Source: Spisula solida (lineage: Eukaryota; Mollusca; Bivalvia; Venerida; Mactridae). From it: a DNA stretch of 64,000 nt. Positions 1 to 10,515 of this stretch are shown in pieces. The position numbers were made by a program, and so were the translations under genes. The notes beneath the pieces were generated by a model. That model saw only the letters and a program-made list of their open reading frames with translations. It did not search any database and was not told the DNA's origin. The stretch spans positions 9,932,501-9,996,500 of the forward strand of contig OX365944.1 of NCBI GenBank assembly GCA_947247005.1, written 5' to 3'. Numbering within the stretch: the first letter of the stretch is position 1; each line of letters begins with the position of its first letter.

Positions 1-334
1 AACACATTTTAAACATTGAAACAATTTTAATAACACGAGTATAGTGTATCTATTTCATGAAATGAAACATATAAATGAATTGATTATCAGACGTTTTTAT
101 TTCGAGAGTTTATTGGAGTTTCTAAAATAGATGTGTCATAGCTGTAACACTGGATACTCGTGGAACTCGCAGACCGTCAAAGTTTTACTATAAAGTTTAC
201 GTTCATTCATTCATAAATAGGTCACGTGATACGGGGCGTTAATAGTAACAGCCAATTTGATACCGTGTTTTATTGCGGTAATAATAAATGGCTTGGTCTG
301 CTCTATGTTTAATGGATTAATCCGCAGATCGTGT
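1..334. other. Left-edge sequence, no feature seen
   Basis: A+T-rich non-coding sequence before the first recognisable block of the tandem array. I see no long open frame, no repeat partner elsewhere in the window and no RNA gene. Confidence 0.5.
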
Positions 335-853
335 TAGAATAGGTAATATATTTACAAAGTGACATTGATATAAACATTTCCAAGATATTTGACCGGAAAG
401 ACAAACTAGCCGACCCTTATCTCGAAGGGAAGTGTCAAGAAAGATCATCATGCAATTCCAGACAATTAAACTATAGCGCTTCATCATATTACATCAAATT
501 GCTCTCTAGTTACTAATGAAACTTCCAATGTAAAACATTTAATCATGGAAGTTAGAAACATTCCAATGGAAAAGTTTCCGCCTATGTTCAGGTATAGTTA
601 ATAGTAATGGTGTACATAGATAGTATTATGCCATTCACCTTGAAAATTCTTAGTTTACGTGTTTACCGTTGTTGTGATAAATAAAGTATCCACTGCGTCA
701 ATCAGCTAAATTATCTGTAATTGTTGATGAAAAACGTAGTTTTACTATTCAGTACTGGTGGTTTTATTTCTTCCGTTTAAATGCCTATTTAGTAAAACAA
801 CAACTTTGCAATGCAATTTATTATAAACAGTTTACCAATTCAATATAGTTTTT

Positions 854-1982
854 GGGAGGCGTTTAAGCCTCTCATTACTACCATTGCCCATGTCTTAATA
901 CAAAATTAACCGCCTTTAGCCTGCTATGTGAATCCGCATTCAAGTAGTTGCAGAAACTGTCAACATTCCCAATACTGCTACATATGTTTCTCCAAATTAT
1001 TTAACTGATTTAAGCCAATCAGCAACATTTGTTTATTCTAAGATCAAAAATTATTGTGAAACTGTTGGTTAAATCGATATGTTTGCAAACAATCACTACA
1101 CCGGCCGATACCGAACTTGTTTCATAATACGAAAATGACGTGTTCATCAAATGTCCCGGCTGTAAAGCTATTTTTAGAAACTTCAGACTACGGTCAAGTG
1201 ATGGTTTATCAATGAATCGTATACGGTCTGCAAAGTACTGTTATACAATCATATGGTGTCGCTGTACTAGCTAGCCGCTTTCGATAGACTGTCTCCCGCT
1301 GTGAGGGAAGTGATTACAAGACGGTACTGTAGAATCTGATAAATAGGCGCGTAGTATTATTTTAAAGCCACTTTTTATATACGCATTCAATACACGTATT
1401 ACATATAAATTAATATGCACCTTTTAACAATTATTTAGATACTCAACATGCCTATACAGTCACATATGCCTATTTTGACATTCAAGAAAATATCGGCAGT
1501 AAGACAAGACACTTATATTTACAAATATGTAAGATACCCGACAAAAATCGGAACCAGTATACTATTTGAAAATGTCACATTGTCATTTGTTTCTATAAAA
1601 CACGGGATAGTGTTTTGTTTTATAGGTAACACAAGTTCCATCTATATTCTGGCATTATATAACAACATGTTTTCAAATTTTCAATGCATGAAATTGTTGA
1701 TATTTTGGAGTTTGTGTATTCTAAACGTTATAACTACATGATTATCATTGCAAGCTGTGCTATATATTATATCTTACTTCTTTTACTAATTCACATTTAT
1801 ATATATTATATACTAATTCAGAATTTGTAAGGTGTGTACTGGGATGCCCTCGACCCAGGCACACCTATTGACGAGGATAATAAACAATCACTCCACCTCA
1901 AAAAAAGGTCGGCAGTAAGAAAACGAACATTAAACGTGTAAAGTCGGTTTAAGCTTTAGTAGCAGCAACCAGATCGCCTCCC
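854..1982. mobile_element. Probable insertion in P1 of unit 1
   Basis: Block P1 of unit 3 runs from CAATATAG straight into TTTATTAAACATC at about 23,365-23,385. Unit 1 is interrupted between the same flanks. The extra segment begins GGGAGGCG and ends with its reverse complement CGCCTCCC at 1,975-1,982. The inverted ends are only 8 bp and the bases just after 1,982 also lack a partner, so exact borders are uncertain. The segment holds one 97-codon open frame (1,448-1,741) with no recognisable domain. Confidence 0.35.
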
Positions 1983-2294
1983 AGAAGTACTCTCAGTGCT
2001 TTGATTTATTTAACATCTTTGTTAGAAATACAGACATTTGAGTTTATCAATAAGATGACACTATTGCAGTATATGTGTTTATATTTGGTTTTGAGACGAG
2101 TTTTGTTGATGTGTATTCATTGATTTTAACCAATACATTTCTGTCTAAGTTACATAAGCAAAATGCATTACGTCTGTCTAGTGTTATTTACGGAACATTT
2201 TCGTTTTCTATCAGCTTGCTGCAATAAAATAATAGCGTTACAATTTAAGTACACCTACTTGTTTATCCAATACCATCATTTGCTTTTTCCGCAG

Positions 2295-2352
2295 TGGAGA
2301 ATTATTGCAATTGACAAGAAGTATTTTATGTCTGGTGCAAAAAGAGTGGTAA
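2295..2352 (+). CDS. Candidate short terminal exon in P1 (unit 1)
   Basis: A pyrimidine-rich acceptor (TGCTTTTTCCGCAG) precedes an 18-19-codon open stretch reading GELLQLTR..., ending EW-stop, with the stop TAA overlapping an AATAAA polyadenylation signal. The unit 3 copy (23,665-23,728) keeps the acceptor, the same frame, the same GELLQLTR start and the same EW-stop end, and differs in length by six bases, which is a multiple of three. That conserved frame is the only support. It could be the 3' end of the + strand transcript whose first exon lies in block P3, but the middle exons are not identified and chance conservation in a duplicated region is possible. Confidence 0.2.
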
Positions 2353-3405
2353 ATAAATGTTCCATTGTACGATAATGCTCTGGAGTGTTAATTTGTTTTT
2401 AATTGGAAGAGGAGGACGCCATTTAAGGAATTATTTAATTGCTCACGAACGCAAGGAACCACAAACATCGATTAAACACGGTGTCAGCTAGCTGTTACAA
2501 CGATTGATTCCGCAGTAACCCGGTGTATCGAAATCCCAGACGTATATCATAAACCTTATCTACTAGTATTAGTACCTTTATATAAACCAGTTTTTGTCGC
2601 ACATTAATGCAATAAATACATCTTGCGATCTAATAACCGTATATTGCACCAATGACAATTATAAATGATGAACACAGTGATTGTTCAAAGTCTTGCATAC
2701 GTCAACGTTGCAGACAATACTAATAAGAATAATTATTGAGATACAAGTCACAAATGTATATAAAAAATAACGAAACGCAAGCTTTAATGCCCACAACCAA
2801 TGCATCATAAAGTGTGACAATTTGCAATAACCGACTGCAAAATCCCCATGTTGCTAATATGAATAATATCAGCAACACAGTCATGCAAGACGTTCAATCA
2901 GCTTTTGACAACGCGGTGTATTTAATTTAGTATTACTAAAACGAAGTGTTATGAATTCGTTGTATCTCGAGCAAGTCTGTCTCCTTCTCGTTTTGTCTAT
3001 TGATGATACTCATCTAAACGATATTCATCTGGATGATATACTATAGGAAAACTATTTCAAACATCCAGACAAACTGAAAGGTTCCGTATACAAATCAACT
3101 AAACGCATTTGTAATTTCCTTATAAATCTAAGACATTATTATGTTTATTAACCCCATCTGGCACATTGGTGTATTGTGCATATGCTTTACGTATCTATTG
3201 ACAGTTATTATATTCTATATAAGGTTTGTCTGTGAATCGTCATGATAATTCAGTTTGAAAGTTAACACATAATATCCATACATATACCATGGTCAAACGT
3301 ACCAAACAAATACAGCCAACAATAATCAAAATCAAAGGTACGTGAACATTATGATAAATCAAAATATAATGAAAAATGTAACTATGTTAGTACTACAGTA
3401 AGATT

Positions 3406-3684
3406 TTAGACGTGTCTAGTACTACACTCAAAGTATAATACAAAAGCTATGATCACTTTAAACCATACTAAATATAATAAAACAATGATAACAAATCCCG
3501 CAGGGAAAGCAAAGCTCAACAGAATCAGCCAAGCATAAGGAACATCAATAACGGAAGATCCCAGACCACATGTCCAAGTCACAATGACAAACACAGAAGT
3601 CAATCGAGACGTATCTCCTAATAACAGTATAAAATACAACCTGATTGTGATGTAGCAATCAACGAACGTAGCATACAACGGCCA
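3406..3684 (-). CDS. Exon X, hydrophobic terminal exon (unit 1)
   Basis: On the - strand an acceptor (ATTATTTGTTACAG) opens a frame of about 92 codons ending at a stop. It begins WPLYATFVDCYITIRLYF, has a central WTCGLGSS, then a stretch of over 20 apolar residues around LSFAFPAGFVIIVLLYLVWF that looks like a membrane span, and ends in a short tail ECSTRHV. The unit 2 copy is open over the same length with no indel. The unit 3 copy keeps the acceptor and the last 50 codons but has a shift and stop upstream. This fits a single-pass membrane protein's last exon. I do not recognise the family. Upstream exons are not assembled, so it may be a fragment of a dead gene; the strongest argument for coding is frame conservation over the hydrophobic part in all three copies. 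Confidence 0.35.
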   Translation of the reverse strand, partial: WPLYATFVDCYITIRLYFILLLGDTSRLTSVFVIVTWTCGLGSSVIDVPYAWLILLSFAFPAGFVIIVLLYLVWFKVIIAFVLYFECSTRHV

Positions 3685-4127
3685 CTGTAACAAATAATCA
3701 ATAATAATGATTAGATTTAATTAAAATGCTTTCTGCACAGACAGAAGAATCTTATCGGAGTAAGGTGCAGTAATATTATAACGTTATCATTTTAGTAAAT
3801 GAAAGCCTCTCCAGAAATAAGTTCATTGTAAATTGCTCAATTATCAGGACGTGCAATTCGTAACGTTACAGATAAGGCATAGTGGCTCAAAGTAAAGGGA
3901 AATTAAATTGATATTGAATCGTTGGAAAATGGATTCAGACATTTATGAGTGATTGCTCTTGTATGGTTATTATAAGATAGGTGGGGGAATTGGTTCTTGT
4001 AGACATTTATCCTGGAACAATGAAGAAAATGATTTCAAAATTCATCCGTTCATAGGACTAGTTAATCTAAAAGTTTAGGTTACAAGAATGGGCTCATCCA
4101 TTTAACTTTGCAGCGATGGATGTTTTA

Positions 4128-4311
4128 TTAATTACAGAAATAAATCTGGCTGGGTGCACGTTTACGCTGAAGATGTAAAGCAAGAAAGAAAATAACACAT
4201 ATAATAGGGAAGGCAACATTTACTAGAAACAGCTGTACACGAAAGGCGCACAATATAACGCACATACCACGAGCATAATATACCAGTACAAAACGGAACA
4301 AGCACACACAT
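4128..4311 (-). CDS. Exon Y, second hydrophobic terminal exon (unit 1)
   Basis: A good - strand acceptor (GGCTTTTTAATTTCAG) opens a 61-codon stretch ending IYFCN-stop. The stop overlaps an AATAAA signal (TTTATT at 4,124-4,129 on the + strand), as expected for a last exon. The sequence is strongly apolar (FVLVYYARGMCVILCAF, then FLVNVAFPIICVIFFLAL), followed by a basic patch QRKR. The motif AFP followed by an apolar run is shared with exon X, about 0.5 kb downstream on the - strand, so X and Y may be alternative or duplicated terminal exons. Copies in units 2 and 3 preserve the frame to the end. Function is unknown. Confidence 0.35.
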
Positions 4312-5429
4312 CTGAAATTAAAAAGCCACACTGACCTACTTGTATGTGTCAAAACAATAGTCTTTAATATATCTGTATACAAATTTAATGTCACTGAGCT
4401 TATAACATTGTATAAAAGTTAACGTCGACAAGCTGATGTTAAAATTAAACAGATATATTACAACTAATATTTAATAGTACGAGAGATGTGTTTACATTAT
4501 GCACATCAAACATTTATGCTGTATATCAATTAGTCTAGTATTTCGGTCTGTGTTGATGGTCATGTAAATAACACAAAACGCCATTCTTGAACAGTGATAT
4601 TATTATATCCCGATGTAATTTGTTGGCTATAAGTGTTTTTGTAATGTGCGGTAATTCATTATGATCCTTACAAAATAGAACTAAATGAAAGCACAATGTT
4701 TTTAACTTTCCTACGTTCAAAGTGATGATAACGAAGTGCTAATTGACTCACATAAACTTAGCTAGAAGATGACCTTTACCGCGGGTTGTCGTATTAATAA
4801 ATATCATGGAAAGTTATTATTGAAGAGAATCTTTTAATCAGAGTGATGCTAACATACTGTTATAATACCAGCTCTTTCAGTACATCCTATATGCATGAAC
4901 TTGGCATCAAAACTGTAAATATATCATGTAGCAAATCATTGTGTAAAGTTCATTCGTAATGATCAAAGGCGATGGCCGCCACAATGTATTTCAGTAATAT
5001 TGGACGTGATTATTTTGCTATGTTCAAAAGGTAAAGAACGCGACTGATGATATGTTAAGAAATGTGATGTCCATACGCAGATAACAGCAATAAACATTAT
5101 TTGAACTGATGAACGGGAACATTAGACGACAATATATCTTACGATGGTATGTGAGGCTGATGGTAATGCCTGATTTACATATATAAATTTTCCCTGGACA
5201 GTAATTACCATATATTGCTTTGCACTTATGTAACCAACGAATTTGAACTGTTACAAAAATGCACTAATAAGAATACCAATAGTTTATTCAACCAATCATG
5301 GGTCATAAAAAATTAGATAAAGTATCACAATAATAAAATAGCGTACATGTAATGCAAGTTTCAACAAAATAGACCGAAGTATTAACGGAAATAAAATTGG
5401 TCAAAACACAACTAACATAGGTATACATA

Positions 5430-5480
5430 ATAATAATGATACAGATAACAATAATGATAATAATTATAATAATAAAACTA
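5430..5480. repeat. Low-complexity ATAAT/AATGAT run
   Basis: Imperfect AATAAT and AATGAT words over about 50 bp inside P2. The matching run in the inverted copy (9,420-9,520) has expanded to about 100 bp. The local - strand open frame rich in isoleucine is a by-product of this composition. Confidence 0.6.
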
Positions 5481-5580
5481 TAAACTAATGTCGATAACAT
5501 TTATTTTATGGATCGTCGCATTCCAAGCATTTAGGGCCTATAGGGGAACATGTTTTGTTATCTGATAAGAACATTATTGC

Positions 5581-7079
5581 ATCCAATTACTGGATTTAAT
5601 CAGTATAGCAGCATACATGTACTTCATTCAGTAGGCATGTGGTTGAGTGAATGTGTGTGTGTGAACACATTCATAATTGACGTCTTTGGTATAGAGTCCA
5701 AGCCCAACATACGCATTTTCATACTTTGCAATACAATATTATAGTATTACCGGTTTTTTTAATTGAAATATACAATATTATGACTCGTTTATACTGGGTG
5801 TTAAAACAGTTCGTTCGAAATGTTTAAGTCTAAGAAAACTGCAAACTTTTCAGGTTAAAATCCAAAGGGGTCTATCATTGTTCTAATCATAGCCTGGTAT
5901 TAAATGAAACTATTATAGTGAGAAATCGAATTTGTCTACTGCTTACATAGCCCAAATAACACTTGCTATGAATTTAATTATGAGATCATCATGTACACAA
6001 AAAACTGTTTGGACATGTACGATGTTTAAACGTTTCCCCTTTAATTGTGTGTCTTTTATTTGTATGTATTTTACATTCGTTGTGAATGATTAAATTCTAT
6101 TTACATTCTTTTTATCAATGTTTTATACTTTTTTTTATCAGCCTCAGACCATTAAACAAAACAACAATTTTATGTTTTTTAAAAACACACAGTGAGTGGG
6201 GTTGAACCAACAGCCCAAAACAACAGGTTACTGTAATTGTTATTATTATATTATATTTAAACAAGACTGCGTTCCCTAAACGCTTATGCCCCCTGTGGAA
6301 GCCTTGTCCATAAATAAGTCTAAGTCCAAAATTAGGTCAAGGTGAAGGTCAAAATGGGGTAAGGTGGTACAGGCGTGTGGAGAGTGTTCATACACAACAT
6401 CCATGCAAGTATGAAAGCTTTGTAGCAAGCCATATTAATGCTAGAAGAAACGGTCAATTTGGGTTAACCAGGACGGACGGACGAACGGACGAACAGACGA
6501 ACGGACGGACAGGTGAATCACTATATGCCTCCCCATCTATCGATAGGGGGGCATAAAAATATTTATATCTTGAGCGGAAAGACAACATGTGCCTATCAAA
6601 GTGAATTATAATCAAATAACATGAATAATGGCTTGCTGTAAACCGATTCCAAAAATCACTATTTTAGTTTCTATTTTGTATGATTTTACCCCCAAAAGGT
6701 TGTATCTTGAACAAAAGCTTATAAAAACTTATGATATATAATACTATAAGTTGCTTCAATCCTATTGCAAAGATGTTTGATAAAATACGATTATAAATGA
6801 AATTGTGGTCGGCTGATTTCAAATATTCTCACTTTTGTTTATATTTTGTTATGTTTTACCCCAGAAAATACTCACCTTGCATGTTAGTATGGATCGTCAT
6901 ATTAAGTAAGTTACAAGGCAACACTTATGTGACGGGATTCAACATTAGACATTTATGTGCATTTTTGCCCTGTACTGAAATGCACAGAAAATTATGACGT
7001 AACTTTAAACTGCATTTTCTCAATTTCATGTCAATGTCATTAAGGGCCCTTTTCTCAGATCGCGGCTCTTATATAACAC
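5581..7079. other. Spacer of unit 1 absent from unit 2
   Basis: In unit 2 the P2 and P3 blocks are only about 180 bp apart (18,600-18,780), whereas here they are separated by about 1.5 kb. The extra sequence contains a dispersed repeat (6,245-6,560) and the run AACACACAGTGAGTGGGGTT at about 6,185, which recurs at about 28,187. No coding region is supported. Confidence 0.45.
6245..6560. repeat. Dispersed bivalve-type repeat with GGAC/GAAC run and terminal hairpin
   Basis: It starts with ACAAGACTGCGTTC and GCTTATGCCCCCTG, has AAGGTGAAGGTC-type words, a GGAC/GAAC simple repeat at 6,472-6,511, and ends in a hairpin (ATGCCTCCCC / GGGGGGCAT around ATCGAT). A reverse-complement relative lies in a gene intron at 35,040-35,215, ending GGGGGCATAAGCG and GAACGCAGTCTTGTTTA. 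Confidence 0.55.
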
Positions 7080-7420
7080 TTTTGTCATGTAATTACACGT
7101 TCAAACAGCTGTACAATGACAATTAAGACATGGTGAAAACGATTTGAAATAGATATACACATGCAAACATTATAATAAATACGTGTACAGTTAACAGTAT
7201 AGGGATAAAAAAGTTTCCAGCAGACAAATAAAAACGAAGCTTTATATGAAAATTGAATGTTTGAAATCCTGTGGGCTTCGTAAGCTGTATACCCAGTCCA
7301 AACGCGCATTATTCCACTAAGCGATGTTATATGTTACGCATTACGTTGGTCAAATGAATTGTCACATCTTCCGGAAAGCCATTAATCTCTTTTTACGACG
7401 AGATTATGTACCACATAATA

Positions 7421-7509
7421 TATAAAGTAAGACACTGTTTACTACTGCATCAGTTTTCAAGAACAGCGTCACCTACATGTACCACTGCTACGAGAAACCG
7501 TCTCCAAAG
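7421..7509 (+). promoter_or_regulatory. TATA plus initiator core promoter with short first exon (unit 1)
   Basis: A TATAAA box at 7,421-7,426 is followed by an initiator-like TCAGT whose A (7,452) lies 31 bases after the first T, the textbook spacing for RNA polymerase II. The next 58 bases contain an ATG at 7,477 with an 11-codon frame (MYHCYEKPSPK) that runs into a splice donor (CCAAAG|GTATAT) at 7,510. Unit 2 (19,079) and unit 3 (28,400) conserve TATA, initiator and ATG; unit 3 also keeps the donor, unit 2 has lost the GT. This is the most conserved stretch of the whole array, which suggests selection, recent homogenisation, or both. The gene it would drive is not identified downstream. 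Confidence 0.45.
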
Positions 7510-8251
7510 GTATATCTAATACGTCAAATCTTATTATCCAACAAATCAATCATGAAAATGATTCGGATAACTCAATTTTGTTGAACGAAGATGTTACAAA
7601 ACATAGTCCATATGTTGTCCAATGTCTTCCTATATACTGAGCTAATGTAACCTTGTTATAGTGACAAGTGAGTTCACTGATTTATAGAGAGGTGTTATTT
7701 GTTTTCACGCCTAGTCAGATCTCCAGACACACTTAATCTTAATATATAACTATCTGTATGATAATGATCTCAAATATATCGAAGAAGTCTATGAAGCTAA
7801 AATGATAATAGTTAACAGTCACAGACGACTAGGATATTCAAATGTGTTGTTTGATTCGCAAACTAAGGTACAAAAGGGTGTCAAACTGTGTGACAGATTG
7901 TCTCCCAGTAATGAGTGCCCGCTCAATTTGTGTTTCTAAGGATGAAAGCATTTCCGTGTATGTATAATATGCGAGAGTTTCTTTATGATTATGATTTGTG
8001 TATAAGAAATAACCTCTGTTTTACATCATGACATGTATATACAACTGTCAAGTAGCTTGACTGGGTTGCCAAGATCTTAAGTGGATGCCATTATGTAGTT
8101 TTAAATGAGATTTTTAGTGGTTAGGTTACTGCTCTCTTAGCATTCCTGTCAAGCAAACGTCTCAAACCAGCTTACTATATAACACCGTATCAGTATTAAG
8201 TCAAGTTGTCTCTAAACTGATACATTTGGATTAATCGTAATTATAACTTAC

Positions 8252-8290
8252 CAGAAGAATGAGCACCACATGCTTTCTGTTCCCATGCAG
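8252..8290 (-). CDS. Candidate 39-bp internal exon in P3 (unit 1)
   Basis: On the - strand the segment lies between an acceptor (AAAAGTTTACAG) and a consensus donor (CTTCTG|GTAAGT). In one frame it reads WEQKACGAHSSG without a stop. The unit 2 copy (19,918-19,964) keeps both splice sites (TTTGCAG and CATCTG|GTAAGA) but is 47 bp, which changes the frame, so at least one copy is not functional. It could belong to the same - strand gene as exons X and Y, which lie downstream on that strand. Confidence 0.25.
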
Positions 8291-8420
8291 CTGTAAACTT
8301 TTCATATATTAGAAATATTTCGAATGTATTAAACGAGAAACTAATAATAACCATATTCACGTACTCAAGACAGTGAGTTACAGTGTATTCTAGTAAACTG
8401 TATGTTAAATCTGGTACGTA

Positions 8421-9064
8421 TATTAATTCGACGCTCTAGTGCTATCAGGGCTTAAGTGGAACTTAGGCCCTTTCTTATGTTCTCAAAATTTTAATTCACC
8501 CCAAGTGTTATTTGAGCTATGTACCCAGTAGACAATCTTTGGATTTTACCGGAAAAGTTTCCAGTTTTCTGAGGTCAGATTTAAACTACTGAAACATAAA
8601 CGTTGAGAACGAATTTTTTAACACCAAGTATATACGAGTAATTATCAAAAATTGAATTTGCAACAAAATTGAAAATCCTAAATTTCTTGAATTGTTGGGT
8701 TTAAATAATTTTTCTCATCCACGTATACATGAGCGTATCGTTAGTGTTTTTTCTAAACTATTGTCGTCCTTTTTTCGTCACGCTTGAATGATCACACGGT
8801 CGAAAAATTGTTAATCGTCTATTTCTGCACGTGCATATCGGGTGTTTCTTTTTTTTAAAATTTTTACTTCAAACATGTCTGTTATAAAAAGGACACAATT
8901 AGTTTTTTAATTAAGCAAGACATGTACGCTTAAAAAGATTACCAAAATGGGTAATGACGAACATAATCATGTATATGAGATGCTAAAGGTTGGTGTTTCA
9001 CTAAGACTGCTTTCTGTCGCGTTAAACTATCATCTGTTTATCATTACTAAAATCAGTTCAAGTA
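8421..9064. other. Non-coding stretch
   Basis: A+T-rich sequence with T-runs (for example around 8,850) and no open frame, repeat partner or RNA gene that I can support. Confidence 0.4.
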
Positions 9065-9320
9065 GACATATGACGTGATGACAGGTCAAATGTCAATACA
9101 ACTGATATAGACTGGTATTCTGCTAAAGCTTTACCACACTATTCAACGACATTGTTGTGGCTTTACCGTTGTCAACCACACAGATAAATCATTATAAAAC
9201 TTCCATTCGAATTGTGTTTTTGTGAAAACGACACCGTTTTTTTGAAGAAAATCGTTATTTTGGTAAAACCATGTTATGATCTCCAACACTTATGGTCAAA
9301 GAACGACAATTTTTACAATT
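9065..9320. repeat. Segment duplicated at 53,480-53,890 (empty-site copy)
   Basis: Aligns collinearly with 53,480-53,890, for example TTCGAATTGTGTTTTTGT and AAAGAACGACAATTTTTAC. The distal copy has about 150 bp extra between CTATTCAAC and TTGTTGTGGC, so this copy shows the pre-insertion state. Confidence 0.65.
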
Positions 9321-9528
9321 TTGTTCAGATCAGATAACAAAACATGTTCCTCTATAGGGCCTATATCTTTTGAATGCGATGAACCATAAAATCCAAGTTA
9401 TCGAAATTGGGTTTTAGTTTTACCATTATCATTATAATTGTCATGTTTATCATTATTGTCATTCTGATCATTATAATTGTTGTTATTACTAGTATTATCA
9501 ATATTGTTATTATTATCATGTATGCATA
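9321..9528. repeat. Inverted copy of P2, first part
   Basis: The reverse complement matches about 5,420-5,575; for example ATCAGATAACAAAACATGTT here pairs with the same run reversed at about 5,556-5,575. The inverted copy continues at 10,516-11,100 after the inserted element. Confidence 0.7.
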
Positions 9529-9638
9529 TACGAGGGATGATCCATATATAACGAGAAAATGCTTATAATTTTCTTATGATACTAGATATTTTATTCAAAC
9601 TTTAGCTGGGAGTAATAACATACATTAGCAATGTTTCA

Positions 9639-9959
9639 TTGGATTTCCTTGATTACAATGTCACCATGCTAAAATTTATGGTTGCTAAGGTAACCCTTGA
9701 TACGCCTAGGCGGGGCATTTTGTTGGATTTTTCACCGTTTTCGCGCAAATTTAACCGTCACAGTTTTCATGTAAGCAAAAGCAATGTGATGAAAATTGGT
9801 ACTTGGGGACACTTAAGACTCGCCGGACTGATGGTGACGTCATACACGGGTTGTTATGCCATTCGTTACATCACGCACGTGTTATCGTTCCGTGATAGCG
9901 AAAATAACGGACGTCAAACGATTATCCTTAGAATATTTAGTTTTGAAGAAAAAAAGTAA
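9639..9959 (+). pseudogene. Open frame inside TIR element, possible degenerate transposase part
   Basis: A frame of about 106 codons inside the 987-bp element. A short string RRGILLDFSP is reminiscent of the LLDF-type segment of mariner transposases, but the rest does not follow the family and the catalytic motifs WxxDE and HDNARPH are not visible. Its only support is its position between the inverted ends. Confidence 0.2.
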
Positions 9960-10005
9960 TAATAAAAGTGTGCATGCTATTCAGTAATCATTTCGTGATC
10001 ATGTC

Positions 10006-10236
10006 TTGTCAATAGCTTCGATTTGTGTACGTTATAACACATTAAAAATTTACTTGAATAAGGCTAGTGATATAACGCAACGTAAGCGCAACGTGACGTT
10101 AACGTCGGAACTAAGCACGAACATATTGGATGTTCTGAACGAAATTCCAAAGGTTGACTATCGTGCGTCTTTTTCAACTTGGTATCGCATTGGCGAAGAC
10201 GTATACAAATTGAAGGAGGATAGCCTGACTTTTTAA
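10006..10236 (+). pseudogene. Probable C-terminal fragment of mariner-type transposase
   Basis: The frame ends NILDVLNEIPKVDYRASFSTW followed by YRIGEDVYKLKEDSLTF and a stop just before the right end of the element. The arrangement of an IP residue pair, a DY/DF, a tryptophan and a basic/acidic tail resembles the extreme C-terminus of mariner-like transposases, where a similar helix precedes the stop. The catalytic core is missing upstream, so the element would be non-autonomous. Identification rests on family memory and needs a profile search. Confidence 0.35.
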
Positions 10237-10515
10237 ATAAATTAATACAGTAGGACCTAAGGAATGTGATCGTTAAAAAGATCATAGTAAAAATTCTGAA
10301 TGACGTTAAAAAGTTAAAAATGACGTTGCCCCGCCTATCGGTTTCATATGTCGGCATAAATGTTCCTAACAATTTATTGTTCGATATATCTCATAAATAT
10401 TTCGCACGTTTTCTTCTTATATATGTATTAGCCACCACATAAAATATTGTTAGAAAATAACATGTAATAGAAAAGTTATAAGCATTTTCTCGTTATATAT
10501 GGATCATCCCTCGTA

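Larger units (their letters stand above)
335..2990. repeat. Tandem array unit 1, block P1
   Basis: This block aligns in the same orientation with 22,909-24,360. Shared stretches include the start (GTGACATTGRTATAAAYATT), the run around 2,160-2,400 against 23,540-23,780, and the end (CTCGAGCAAG at about 2,968 and 24,341). The two copies differ by many substitutions and indels, so the duplication is old. Unit 1 carries about 1.1 kb (854-1,982) that unit 3 lacks. No convincing full gene lies inside; a candidate last exon at 2,295-2,352 is listed separately. Confidence 0.75.
2990..5580. repeat. Tandem array unit 1, block P2
   Basis: This block aligns with 14,480-18,600 (interrupted by an element at 15,516-17,410) and with 24,738-26,460, all in the same orientation. 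Landmarks are TTTTGTCTATTGATGAT at the start, the two hydrophobic - strand exons X and Y, a segment 4,535-4,720 open on the - strand in units 1 and 2 (with compensating indels), and the run ATCAAAGGCGATGGCCGCCA at about 4,960. Part of it (about 4,800-5,575) also exists as an inverted copy at 9,320-11,100. Confidence 0.8.
7080..8420. repeat. Tandem array unit 1, block P3
   Basis: Aligns in the same orientation with 18,780-19,990 and, for its most conserved part, with 28,360-28,620. It contains the conserved promoter and first exon at 7,421-7,509 and a - strand mini-exon at 8,252-8,290. Confidence 0.75.
9529..10515. mobile_element. Mariner-like element with perfect 40-bp inverted ends
   Basis: The left 40 bases (9,529-9,568, starting TACGAGGGATGATCC) are exactly repeated in inverse at 10,476-10,515. 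The element interrupts an inverted copy of block P2 that is continuous at 5,420-5,430, which proves insertion. TA at each end fits the Tc1/mariner superfamily, and the end sequence TACGAGRGRTGWTC is shared with the element at 46,213. Length (987 bp) is shorter than usual autonomous mariners. Internally there are two open frames, 9,639-9,959 and 10,006-10,236. Confidence 0.75.

Noticed and set aside
4535..4720. - strand frame conserved in unit 2 (17,927-18,112)
   Set aside because: The two copies keep an open frame only through compensating indels that change several residues, and unit 3 diverges; no splice sites fit. Kept only as a note in the repeat entry.
5303..5500. Ile-rich - strand frame
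   Set aside because: Translation of the AATAAT/AATGAT low-complexity run.
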